A DNA stretch of 64,000 bases from Phaeobacter sp. A36a-5a (GTDB lineage: Bacteria; Pseudomonadota; Alphaproteobacteria; Rhodobacterales; Rhodobacteraceae), in assembly GCF_037911135.1 (NCBI RefSeq), contig NZ_JBBLYU010000002.1, positions 1 to 64,000 of the forward strand. The letters run 5' to 3'. Position numbers and translations under genes: made by a program. Shown one piece after another: positions 14,552-22,843 of the stretch. The first letter of the stretch is position 1; every line of letters begins with the position of its first letter. The notes beneath the pieces are model-generated. The model ran no database searches and was not told where the DNA came from. It was given only the letters and a program-made list of their open reading frames with translations.

Positions 14552-15742
14552 ATGTCTATGTGTTGTTCTCTGTGCCAGGGTGCGCGTCTCAACAGATTCC
14601 TGGATCTGGGGCGCCAGCCGCTCGCCAACAAATACCCAAAACCGGATGAGTTCGACAGCGAGCGATATTTCCCGCTGGAGGTCTTCTTTTGCGAGACCTG
14701 CAAGAATGTTCAGCTTGGCGAGATGGTGCCACGTACCATCATGTTCGAGGATTATTACTATCTGAGTTCGGTCAATGGCGGGCTGGTTCGCCATTTCGAA
14801 GACCTTGCGGCCACCCTGAAGGATGCCGATTTCGTTGTTGATGTCGGATCAAACGATGGTGTTTTGTTGCGGCCGTTGAAGAGGCTTGGCGTTCGCGCGC
14901 TAGGCGTCGAACCTTCGGTGAACGTGTCCAAGATCGCAAATGACGAGGGGCTGGAGACGCTCTGTGCCTTTTTCGAGGAAACCTCGGCGAAACAGATCCT
15001 GGATCGCCACGGACCCGCCGATGTGATCGTCGCCAGCAGTGTGTTTACTCATCTTGATGCGCCGGATCAGTTCATCAGGGCAGCAGACATCCTACTTGCC
15101 GAGACCGGGAAGCTGGTGATCGAGGTGGAGTATATCCTCAACATGGTCACTCAGGTGCAGTTCGAGCGGTTCTATCTCGACCGGATTTTCTACTACTCGA
15201 TCTCTTCGATGAAGGCGCTGTTTGGCAAACATGGCATGGTGATTGCCGGCGTCGAGCCGGTTGAGCAGCATGGCGGTTCGCTGCGCTTTACCCTGATGCG
15301 TGACACCGTGGGCATCGAAGCGCCAGACCTTGAGGACCTGATCGCGACCGAGCTCGAGGTCCTGAATTCCGATGCCTTGACCGATTTCGGTCAACGCTGC
15401 CGGGCCTTGACCGACAAGCTGGTATCGGGGCTCAGACGTTGGCAGCAAGAGGGGATAAAGGTGGCCGGCTATGGCGCTCCCGCACGGCTATCGACCATTA
15501 CCAATTTTGGCGGCATCGATAGCGAATTGCTGCCCTTCACAATCGATGACAGCCCGCTGAAGCAGGGGCGCACTTCGCCCGGAGCGCATATTCCGGTTGT
15601 GGCTGCGTCGGAACTTGAGAGCTACCAGCCCCAGGTGCTGGTGGTCTTTGCCTATGAATATATCGACGACATTCGGAGAAAGACGGGTAACGCCTACGAT
15701 TACTACATGCCTATTCCGCTTGTTGAACTCACAGCCTCCTGA
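14552..15742 (+). CDS. SAM-dependent sugar C-methyltransferase
   Basis: This 396-residue protein has the three-part layout of NDP-sugar C-methyltransferases. An N-terminal zinc-binding part (CCSLC near residue 5, CETC near residue 49) comes first. The SAM-binding domain follows, with VVDVGSNDGVLLRPLKRLG near residue 95 and ASSVFTHLDAPDQF. A C-terminal domain ends the protein (VAGYGAPARLSTITNFGG, FTIDDSPLKQGR, VVFAYEY). Such enzymes methylate a ring carbon of a nucleotide-activated keto-sugar for surface polysaccharide or glycoside synthesis. ATG 14552 follows AAGGA; ATG 14558 is also possible. The next gene, 20 bases on, encodes a sugar-nucleotide epimerase/dehydratase, supporting a glycan pathway. 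Confidence 0.85.
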   Translation: MSMCCSLCQGARLNRFLDLGRQPLANKYPKPDEFDSERYFPLEVFFCETCKNVQLGEMVPRTIMFEDYYYLSSVNGGLVRHFEDLAATLKDADFVVDVGSNDGVLLRPLKRLGVRALGVEPSVNVSKIANDEGLETLCAFFEETSAKQILDRHGPADVIVASSVFTHLDAPDQFIRAADILLAETGKLVIEVEYILNMVTQVQFERFYLDRIFYYSISSMKALFGKHGMVIAGVEPVEQHGGSLRFTLMRDTVGIEAPDLEDLIATELEVLNSDALTDFGQRCRALTDKLVSGLRRWQQEGIKVAGYGAPARLSTITNFGGIDSELLPFTIDDSPLKQGRTSPGAHIPVVAASELESYQPQVLVVFAYEYIDDIRRKTGNAYDYYMPIPLVELTAS

Positions 15743-15762
15743 TTATTAGAATGGGGACCAAA

Positions 15763-16848
15763 ATGTCTGAAGAAATTCAAAGAATTGTCGAACGCCTTGG
15801 TGCTCATGCCCATCGGTTTTCAGGAAAGACCGTCCTGCTTGCAGGCGGTGCCGGCTTCTTGGGGAAACATTTTCTAAAGGTGTTTCAGAAGCTGAACTGC
15901 GATGTTCTGAGCCAGCCCTGCCAGGTCATTTCGGTGGACAACTATATCACCGGGACCAAGAACCTGGATGAGAGCATTGAACGCGACCCCAGCATCACGC
16001 AGGTCTGGGCCGATGTGACCCATCCGCTACCGGTGCGCGAAGACATCGACTTTATCATTCATGGCGCGGGCATCGCGTCGCCAGTCTACTACATGCGCTA
16101 TCCACTGGAGACGATCGAAAGCGCGGTTCATGGCACCCGTAACCTGCTGGATCTCGCGTCTCGCAACAAGAACCTCGAAGGTTTCTTGTTCTTCAGTTCC
16201 TCGGAAATCTACGGTGATCCTGATCCCCGAGCGGTACCGATCAAGGAAGACTACCACGGCAACGTCTCGACCGTTGGTCCGCGTGCCTGCTACGATGAAT
16301 CGAAACGCCTCGGTGAAACACTCTGTACCATCTACAATGAGCATCATGGCGTTCCGACAAAGATCGTTCGCCCGTTCAACGTCTTTGGCCCGGGCATGGG
16401 CCACAATGATCGCCGCGTGATCCCGATGTTCACCTATCAGGCGCTGAACGGCCGCACGATTCCAGTGCATGGCACGGGGCTGCAAACACGTACGTTCTGC
16501 TACATCACTGATGCGATCTACGGTTTCCTGATGACGCTTCTTGAGGGCAAACGGGGAGAGGCCTACAATATCGGCAACCCCGACAATGAAATCTCTATGA
16601 ACCAGCTTGCGGCAATGTATCCAAGGCTGGTACCGGGCGCGACCTTCACCACGATCGATTATCCGGACACATATCCGGCGGGTGAACCCAACCGGCGTTG
16701 CCCGGATATCACCAAGGCCTACGAGGCCTTTGGGTATAAGTCCGAAGTTGATGTAGAGGATGGTCTGAGCAGATTCATCGACTGGGCGCGGCTTGAGCAC
16801 AGCTACATCGACTATGAACCTGAGACGGCAGTGAAACTGGCCGGTTAA
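15763..16848 (+). CDS. NAD-dependent sugar-nucleotide epimerase/dehydratase (UDP-glucuronate decarboxylase-like)
   Basis: This 361-residue extended short-chain dehydrogenase has a Rossmann motif (LLAGGAGFLGKHFLKVF), FFSSSEIYGDPDP, the catalytic Y177-x3-K181 pair (YDESKRLGE), and the substrate-side pattern FNVFGPGMGHNDRRVIPMFT followed by TRTFCYITDAI. That pattern is closest to UDP-glucuronate decarboxylases and dTDP-glucose dehydratases; the exact substrate cannot be fixed by eye. ATG 15763 is chosen because GGGGA precedes it; an in-frame ATG at 15751 lacks a ribosome site. It lies between the methyltransferase and an oxidoreductase gene in one apparent operon. Confidence 0.85.
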   Translation: MSEEIQRIVERLGAHAHRFSGKTVLLAGGAGFLGKHFLKVFQKLNCDVLSQPCQVISVDNYITGTKNLDESIERDPSITQVWADVTHPLPVREDIDFIIHGAGIASPVYYMRYPLETIESAVHGTRNLLDLASRNKNLEGFLFFSSSEIYGDPDPRAVPIKEDYHGNVSTVGPRACYDESKRLGETLCTIYNEHHGVPTKIVRPFNVFGPGMGHNDRRVIPMFTYQALNGRTIPVHGTGLQTRTFCYITDAIYGFLMTLLEGKRGEAYNIGNPDNEISMNQLAAMYPRLVPGATFTTIDYPDTYPAGEPNRRCPDITKAYEAFGYKSEVDVEDGLSRFIDWARLEHSYIDYEPETAVKLAG

Positions 16849-16854
16849 GGCCTC

Positions 16855-17715
16855 ATGACAACCTTGGGTTTGATCGGGCGAGGCGCTTGGGCCCGCACGA
16901 TTGGCATGACACTGGATAGTCTGCCCGACGTGAACTGGCTGCCAATTACCGATCCCGGCCAACCTGTAGATGGCGTTGTCATCGCCAACAGAAGCAGGGA
17001 TCACGTCACGTCGGCGCTGCCTTTTGTGGCAGCCGGCGTGCCGTGTTTCGTCGAAAAACCGCTGGCCACCTGCCTTGCGGACTTTGGTGAGCTGAAGGCC
17101 GCCGCTGATGCAGCGAAATGCCCGGTCTTTGCCGGGCACCTGCATCGGTTCAATCCAGCCGCCGAAGTCTTTTGTGCAACCCTGTCGCAGATTGGACCGG
17201 TCCAATCGGCTTCAGCCTACTGCGCCAACAACAAACCACGCGACGACACATCCGTGATCTGGGACTGGTTACCGCATCCTCTCTCTTTGGCCCGGCAGAT
17301 TTTCACTAGCCCGGCAGACCATGCCAGGGCGAATAGTTTGCACGGTGGCAATCGTCCGCAGCATGTCAGGGCCGAGCTCTCCTATCAGGGAAGAAAGTTC
17401 ACTCTGGAGGCCAGCTGGCGAGCATCGACGCCAGCCTTTTGCATCATCGCCAGGGGCCGCGACGCGACGCTGATCTTCGATGACAAGGCTGAGGAGAAGG
17501 TTGTACTAACGCGAGAGGGCACCAGTACACCGCTCGCCTATGGGCAGGAGCCACCGCTCACCCGCGAGCTGCGTGCCTTTGTCGATATGATCGGCGGGTG
17601 GCGCGAGAATGCCTCATCACTCAGCGCGGCAGAAGATGTCATGCGCAGCCTGGACGCGGTTGCCCGTTCCGTCAGCGAAAGGGGCGCCCGGGTGGCGATC
17701 AATTGGCCCGGCTAA
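16855..17715 (+). CDS. Gfo/Idh/MocA-family oxidoreductase
   Basis: The 286-residue protein begins with a nucleotide-binding turn (LGLIGRGAWARTIG) and has the family's EKP motif in CFVEKPLATCLADF, with GHLHRFNPAAE downstream, the region that holds the active site. Family members use NAD(P)H to oxidise or reduce sugar rings and other polyols. The protein is shorter than the usual 330-380 residues, mainly in the C-terminal sheet domain. It starts 6 bases after the preceding stop and overlaps by 17 bases, tail to tail, with the minus-strand gene. A role in making the modified sugar handled by its neighbours is inferred. Confidence 0.8.
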   Translation: MTTLGLIGRGAWARTIGMTLDSLPDVNWLPITDPGQPVDGVVIANRSRDHVTSALPFVAAGVPCFVEKPLATCLADFGELKAAADAAKCPVFAGHLHRFNPAAEVFCATLSQIGPVQSASAYCANNKPRDDTSVIWDWLPHPLSLARQIFTSPADHARANSLHGGNRPQHVRAELSYQGRKFTLEASWRASTPAFCIIARGRDATLIFDDKAEEKVVLTREGTSTPLAYGQEPPLTRELRAFVDMIGGWRENASSLSAAEDVMRSLDAVARSVSERGARVAINWPG

Positions 17716-18718
17716 GGTGGTGATAGATCTGCGTCAGGATCTCCTGAACGCGCCTGTCCACATGGCTGGTTTCCATGGCCAGCTCATGACGGGCGATCAA
17801 ACCCGCCTCGCCCTGTGTCCGGAAATGATCGTTGGCCGCCTCTGCTATGGCTCTAGGGTTCTCCAGATCACTCGGCTCAAAATAGAACAGATGCTCCTGC
17901 AGCGGCGCCAGCGCAGGTAGTTCCCTGAGGCTGGCTGGCAGGATTGGAACACCGCCGGTGATCAGCGCATCAAATACCCGGATCGGCAGATCGTCGCGCG
18001 TTGGAATGATCCAATGGCTCATATGGGCTGCCCATTCATCCAGTCGGTCCAGCTCGGTTCGATTATGATACAGCCGTGTTGCGGGCCCGACATGTTTGAA
18101 ATGCGTGTTCAACCCTTCCAGCATCGCGTTGCGTTCAGGGAATTGGGGATAGACGATATGACGCCCGAGAGGTTCCGGATCCCGAACAGAGGCCAGAAGG
18201 CGACCACGGTGCTCTGTCAAAAAGGACCGGGTCCATTGGATGACCGCAGCACTGATCGGTGCGCTCATCGCCGCCGTCATCTGGGCATAGGTCTCATTGT
18301 TATGCGGATGGCATGGGACGTAAAAGTCCGACAGAAGCGCAAAGTTCACGGATTCGGTAATCTGATGATGGTTGTCGAAATCCCAGATACACACATGTGC
18401 ACGCGGCTGATTGGCAAACATGGCCGCATACTTATTCATACCGGCCTGAATAATGTCATTACTGTTCAGAATATAGATTGTGCCAGCGTCGAAGTGGGTA
18501 ATGGATTTCAGGTCGACCAGCCCAATCTGATCCGTTTTCTCCGCCTTGCCGAAAATACCGGCGCTGAGAAGAACACTGGTCTGAGGGCGTAGCTTCATTC
18601 CTTGAGAGAAAGCGCTGCGGCGTGCTTCCTTTTGCTGGTTCCATTGTGCGATCTGTTTGTTTTGGGGCGATATATGCTGCGACGAAGGATCCTGGGTCTC
18701 TTGATAAGTATGTGCCAC
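17699..18718 (-). CDS. Glycosyltransferase-like protein
   Basis: This 339-residue protein lacks a signal peptide or membrane helices. The C-terminal third has the sequence TRDDLPIRVFDALITGGVPI followed by LPASLRELP, which matches the donor-binding region of exostosin-like or group 1 glycosyltransferases (a conserved acidic site then G-x-P-x-x). The N-terminal part (ICIWDFDNHHQI-like stretch, CHPHNNETYAQMT) is not recognised. Its convergent arrangement with three sugar-nucleotide genes supports a glycan role. The donor and acceptor cannot be inferred. Confidence 0.6.
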   Translation of the reverse strand: MAHTYQETQDPSSQHISPQNKQIAQWNQQKEARRSAFSQGMKLRPQTSVLLSAGIFGKAEKTDQIGLVDLKSITHFDAGTIYILNSNDIIQAGMNKYAAMFANQPRAHVCIWDFDNHHQITESVNFALLSDFYVPCHPHNNETYAQMTAAMSAPISAAVIQWTRSFLTEHRGRLLASVRDPEPLGRHIVYPQFPERNAMLEGLNTHFKHVGPATRLYHNRTELDRLDEWAAHMSHWIIPTRDDLPIRVFDALITGGVPILPASLRELPALAPLQEHLFYFEPSDLENPRAIAEAANDHFRTQGEAGLIARHELAMETSHVDRRVQEILTQIYHHLSRAN

Positions 18719-19002
18719 TGTTCAATCTCTCAAATAATTATCTCTACGCGCTGCCTTGCCGCCTCTGGTTGTACTTTTGCATGGCAGCATCCGCCGGCGC
18801 GTCGGTAAGGGGACCAAGACCAAAATAAGCCAATAATACTGAAAATTTCTCTAATCGGGCACTCCGCAGGCAGAATGAAGCAGTATGCCGGAACAGGTTC
18901 GGCGCTCCTCACCCGCAGGATATCTGCAATCAACCGCAGATAAAGATCGGCAATACCGCTGGGAGCAGCCCGGGGGCATTCACGGGCGGCAGCGTCACCC
19001 GG

Positions 19003-20349
19003 TCAAGCGGCCTCCAGGCCAATGCGCAAAGCCTCAAGCAGGCTGCTGGCCTCTCCCTCACTCAGGATCAGCGGCGGCGAAAGAATGACATTTGCGCCCG
19101 AAACCCGAACCAGGGCACCGGCCTCATAGCAGGCCTCCTGGACGGCCAAGGCCCTGCGCCCGTCAAGTGGCGCTCGTGTCTGGCGATCACTCACCAGTTC
19201 AATGGCCGTCATCAACCCATGCCCGCCACGCACATCTCCGACAATCTCGTAACGCTCCTTCAGCGCCAGACAGCCCTCGTAGAGCTGGGTGCCGCGGGCA
19301 GCAGCGGTCTCCGTCACCTTCAGCCGCTGCATTTCCGCCAGGCAGGCCAGCGCTGCGGCGGCGCCGACCGGATGGCCGGAATAGGTGTAGCCGTGGCCGA
19401 TCTTGGCGTCCGGGTTATCCTCGAACACCTCGATCATCCGATCCCCCAGCATAACCGCGCCAAAGGGGAAGAACCCGTTGGTGATGGCCTTCGCGGTGCA
19501 CATCATGTCGGGCTGAATGCCCCAGAGCCGGGCGCCGGACCAGGCGCCGGTGCGGCCATAGGCGGTGATCACCTCATCGGTGATCAGCAGGATACCATGG
19601 CGATTGCAGATCTCCTGAACCATCGGGGCAAATGACTTATGGGGCGGGATGACGCCTCCGGCGCCCAGAATGGGCTCCATGATCATCGCAGCGATCGTAT
19701 TGGCCCCCTGAAACGCGATTTCATCTTCCAAAGCCGCGACGCAGAGCTGGGCAAGACGCTCGGGGTCGCTCTCATTGAATGGGTTGCGATATGTATAGGG
19801 CGCGGGGATATGAAAACAGCCCGGCAGCAATGGTTCATAGGCCGTACGGAAATTGGCGTTTCCGTTGACCGAGGCCCCGCCGATATGGGTGCCGTGATAG
19901 CCTTTCTTGAGGCTGAGGAACTTGGTGCGGCCCGCATCGCCGCGCAGTTTGTGATATTGCCGTGCCAGCCGCAGCGCAGTCTCGACGGAATCGGAACCGC
20001 CGGAGGTGAAAAAGGCCCGGCTCAGCCCGTCAGGGGCAAAGAACCGGCTCAGCTCATAGGACAGCTCGATCGCCGCATCGTTGGAGGTGCCGCGAAAGGT
20101 CGAATAATAGGGCAGCTTATCCAGTTGCGCGGCCATGGCGTCCTTTACCGGCTGGCAGGAATAGCCCAGGTTCACATTCCACAGACCGCCCACCCCATCA
20201 ATGACCCGATGACCGTCGATATCCGTGATCGACACGCCTTCGGCCTCGGTGATGATCTTCGGGGGCTGGTTGATGCTGTCCTGCGGCGAGGTCATCGGAT
20301 GCCACATCAGCCGACCGTTCTGTTCCTTGAGAAAGTTAGAATCTTTCAT
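19003..20349 (-). CDS. Class III PLP-dependent aminotransferase (omega-amino acid/amine:pyruvate type)
   Basis: The 448-residue protein has the fold-type I class III pattern: GVGGLWNVNLGYSCQPV near the N-terminus, FFTSGGSDSVETALRLARQY, ITDEVITAYGRTG with the ring-stacking Asp, and the PLP-binding Lys287 in TAKAITNGFFPFGAV. Such enzymes transfer amino groups from terminal amines, beta-alanine-type compounds or aryl-alkyl amines to pyruvate, giving aldehydes or keto acids. ATG 20349 overlaps the stop of the IclR gene (ATGA), so the two are translationally coupled. The divergent operon encodes an aldehyde dehydrogenase, suggesting amine to aldehyde to acid chemistry. Confidence 0.88.
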   Translation of the reverse strand: MKDSNFLKEQNGRLMWHPMTSPQDSINQPPKIITEAEGVSITDIDGHRVIDGVGGLWNVNLGYSCQPVKDAMAAQLDKLPYYSTFRGTSNDAAIELSYELSRFFAPDGLSRAFFTSGGSDSVETALRLARQYHKLRGDAGRTKFLSLKKGYHGTHIGGASVNGNANFRTAYEPLLPGCFHIPAPYTYRNPFNESDPERLAQLCVAALEDEIAFQGANTIAAMIMEPILGAGGVIPPHKSFAPMVQEICNRHGILLITDEVITAYGRTGAWSGARLWGIQPDMMCTAKAITNGFFPFGAVMLGDRMIEVFEDNPDAKIGHGYTYSGHPVGAAAALACLAEMQRLKVTETAAARGTQLYEGCLALKERYEIVGDVRGGHGLMTAIELVSDRQTRAPLDGRRALAVQEACYEAGALVRVSGANVILSPPLILSEGEASSLLEALRIGLEAA

Positions 20350-21167
20350 GATGCGATATCCGATACATGTATGTGTGACGGGGACGGTTCTAGCGCGGTT
20401 GCCCAGGCAGCCTGCACCGCTGCGGGAACCGCGCCGCCCCAATTGCGGGTGATCTCGCGGCTGGCGGATGTGAGTTCTGTCTTGATCAGCCGCTGCTGTT
20501 GCGGTGTGACCCGTGCGGCCACGCTGGCCACCGATACCGCTCCGACAAACAGCCCGGTCTGATCGTAGAGGGGCGCCGACAGGCTATGGATCTCCGCTTC
20601 GAAACTCCGGTCTGAGCAGGCAAATCCGCTGGTGCGTGCCGCCGCGACCAATTCGTGCAGCGCCTCAGCTGTTGTTGCGGTATGGGGTGTGAACCGATCC
20701 AGCCGGGCGAGGGCAGAGGTCATCAGGGCCTCCGGGCCAAAGGCCAGCGCGCATAGCCCCGACGCCGTCGCATGAAGCGGGAAGGTCGTGATGTCGATAA
20801 TCGCCCGCGTGCCGTGCCGGGGGGATTCGCAGGACGCCAGCGCGTAGAGCGTCGTTCCCGAGAGCACTGACACATGCGCGGTCTCGCCGGTGACCTCGGC
20901 CAGCTGCGACAGCGCCAGCTGAGCGCCCATCTCACGGGGGACGGTGGCCTCCCGCACCTGCGCCAGCTGCAGGATAGCAGGCCCCAGGCGATAGTGTTTT
21001 GTCACTGGATTCTGTTCGACAAATCCAGCGGTTTCAAGGGCCTGGAGGTGGCGGTAGGTGGTCGCCTTGTCCCGTCCCGCGATCCGGCACAGCTGCGAAA
21101 GGCCGATCTCAGGCCGGTCGGTAGAGAAGTGCGACAAGAGCGCCAGCGTTTTGGTTGCAGAGGACAT
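20346..21167 (-). CDS. IclR-family transcriptional regulator
   Basis: This 273-residue protein has an N-terminal winged helix (TKTLALLSHF, IGLSQLCRIAGRDKATTYRH, FVEQNPVTKHYRLG) and a C-terminal effector-binding domain (LHATASGLCALAFGP, GFACSDRSFEAEIHSLSAPL). I use ATG 21167; GTG 21179 is an alternative because both lie close to AAGG runs. It is transcribed away from the tctC operon and together with the aminotransferase gene. A perfect inverted repeat in the shared region at 21246-21266 is a likely binding site. The effector is unknown, plausibly the transported acid or an aromatic intermediate. Confidence 0.88.
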   Translation of the reverse strand: MSSATKTLALLSHFSTDRPEIGLSQLCRIAGRDKATTYRHLQALETAGFVEQNPVTKHYRLGPAILQLAQVREATVPREMGAQLALSQLAEVTGETAHVSVLSGTTLYALASCESPRHGTRAIIDITTFPLHATASGLCALAFGPEALMTSALARLDRFTPHTATTAEALHELVAAARTSGFACSDRSFEAEIHSLSAPLYDQTGLFVGAVSVASVAARVTPQQQRLIKTELTSASREITRNWGGAVPAAVQAAWATALEPSPSHIHVSDIAS

Positions 21168-21245
21168 GCCTTCGGTCACCCTTCAAGCGAATTCAGAAAA
21201 AATTTGACACATGATGTTTAGCAAGGCAACCTTTTTTACGTAACG

Positions 21246-21266
21246 TCGGTTCGATATATGAACCGA
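21246..21266. promoter_or_regulatory. Candidate IclR operator, perfect 7+7 inverted repeat
   Basis: TCGGTTC (21246-21252) and GAACCGA (21260-21266) are perfect inverse copies separated by GATATAT. The site lies in the divergent region between the IclR gene and tctC, 17 bases before the tctC start, and covers its ribosome-site approach. A TTGACA box occurs at 21204-21209. Length and symmetry fit IclR-family operators. Confidence 0.6.
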
Positions 21267-21282
21267 TGACAGGGAGGGAAAC

Positions 21283-22227
21283 ATGTCAAAGTTCAAGATT
21301 TCTGCCACTGCGCTTACCTTGGCCATGATGGCTGCTGCCGGTGCGGCATATGCCGAATACCCGGAGAAACCCGTTGAATTTGTGGTGCCATGGCCGCCCG
21401 GCGACCTGGAGGACGTCCTGACCCGTATGATCGCGGAGGATTTCTCGGCCGCCTATGATGTGCCCACTGCGGTTGTGAACAAACCCGGTGGTGGTGGCGG
21501 CCCGTTCCCCGGTGCGGTCGAGGTCGCCACTGCGCCTGCTGACGGCTATACGGTCGGATCCTTCATCATCGCCATTCCCGTGGTCGGCCCGCAGATCGGC
21601 ATCCCGGAGCTGAGCCCGGATCCATTTGTACCGCTGGGCAATTTCCTGACCTACCCGTTCGTAATCGCTGCCGGGGCGAATGCGCCCTATGATGATATGG
21701 CCGGGCTGGCGGCCCATGCGGCGGAAAACGATGTGGTGCTCGGCCATTTTGGCGCTCCTCTGGTGCCGACGCAGGTCACATTGGGCCTGGCCAAGGAGAT
21801 GGGGTTCTCCTACGCCTCCGACGCTGCCTTTGACGCCCTGGACTGCAACACGCTGGCCTCCGGGGATGTGGATGTGATCAACACCACGCTTCAGCTGATC
21901 CTGCCATGCCTAGCCAGTGTAAAGGTGCTTGCCTCCATCGGCGCCGAGCGGATCCCGCTGACACCAGATGCGCCCACCGTCGCAGAGCTGGCGCCAGACC
22001 TGAATGTCTCGTTGTGGAACGGGCTCTTTGTGCACAAGGACACGCCGCAGGACGTGCGCGATAAGATCATCGCTGTCGCGGAGCAGACGGTGATGTCGGA
22101 GCGCGCCCAGGCGCTGGCCGCAGAAACCGGTGCGGCGGTCTATTGGCAGCCCGCCGCTGAGGTGGCCACTCAGATCAAGGCCGATATCGAGACCATGGCC
22201 CGGATCGACGGTATGTTGAGCAACTAA
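21283..22227 (+). CDS. tctC: Tripartite tricarboxylate transporter substrate-binding protein (TctC family)
   Basis: The 314-residue protein has a Sec signal peptide (MSKFKISATALTLAMMAAAG, cut near AYA-EYPEK) and then typical TctC features: YPEKPVEFVVPWPPG, VVNKPGGGGGPFPGAVEVA, APADGYTVGSF, and a C-terminal helix-rich lobe. It is periplasmic and delivers small carboxylates to TctAB. It is first in a plus-strand operon with the two membrane subunits. A GGGAGGG ribosome site precedes ATG 21283. The ligand cannot be read from sequence; the neighbouring genes suggest an aromatic or hydroxylated acid. Confidence 0.92.
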   Translation: MSKFKISATALTLAMMAAAGAAYAEYPEKPVEFVVPWPPGDLEDVLTRMIAEDFSAAYDVPTAVVNKPGGGGGPFPGAVEVATAPADGYTVGSFIIAIPVVGPQIGIPELSPDPFVPLGNFLTYPFVIAAGANAPYDDMAGLAAHAAENDVVLGHFGAPLVPTQVTLGLAKEMGFSYASDAAFDALDCNTLASGDVDVINTTLQLILPCLASVKVLASIGAERIPLTPDAPTVAELAPDLNVSLWNGLFVHKDTPQDVRDKIIAVAEQTVMSERAQALAAETGAAVYWQPAAEVATQIKADIETMARIDGMLSN

Positions 22228-22291
22228 CGGATCTCGCAGGCTCGGCGGCGTCGATCGCCGGGCCTGCGCAGCTCTAGCAAGGGGGCGACCA

Positions 22292-22831
22292 ATGTCGCGG
22301 GTCAAAACGCTTCAAGCCTTGTTCAAACGCTACCGAAGACCGGGGGATATCGTCTTTGCCTGGATTGTGCTGGTCGGTGCTCTCCTGCTCCTGTCGCAAA
22401 TCTTCGAGCAGACCGTCTGGCGTAAAGGCAGCGCGCTTTTTGCTCAGCCTCGGTTCTGGCCAGCGGTGTCTCTTGGTGGCATGGCGGCTTTTGCCGCATT
22501 TCACCTGCTTGGCTCGGCGCTGTCCGAAAGGATCGAAGGACGCTGGCAGGAGGTCCTGCTCTGGATCGCCTCGCTGGAATATGCAGGGTGGTTCATCGCC
22601 TACGCAGCCGCGGTTCCCTATGCGGGCTACCTGCCGGCCACGGTGATATGCGCGGCCGCTCTGGCGCTGAGGGTGGGCTACCGGCGCCCCGCAACACTGG
22701 CGGTCGCGGCGCTTTCGGCGCTGCTGATCGTGGTGCTGTTCAAGACCTTGCTGAAGGTGAATCTGCCCGCAGGCCTCGCCTATGACTCCTTGCCCGACGG
22801 GCTACGCCAAATCATGCTGACCTATTTCTGA
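22292..22831 (+). CDS. tctB: Tripartite tricarboxylate transporter small membrane subunit (TctB family)
   Basis: This 179-residue protein shows four hydrophobic segments (IVFAWIVLVGALLLLSQIF, FWPAVSLGGMAAFAAFHLLG, ASLEYAGWFIAYAAAVPYAG and LAVAALSALLIVVLFKTLL), as expected for the poorly conserved TctB subunit of the inner membrane. It lies between the tctC and tctA genes, 64 bases after the first and 12 before the second. Identification relies on topology and position. Confidence 0.85.
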   Translation: MSRVKTLQALFKRYRRPGDIVFAWIVLVGALLLLSQIFEQTVWRKGSALFAQPRFWPAVSLGGMAAFAAFHLLGSALSERIEGRWQEVLLWIASLEYAGWFIAYAAAVPYAGYLPATVICAAALALRVGYRRPATLAVAALSALLIVVLFKTLLKVNLPAGLAYDSLPDGLRQIMLTYF

Positions 22832-22843
22832 TCGGGGCAACCA

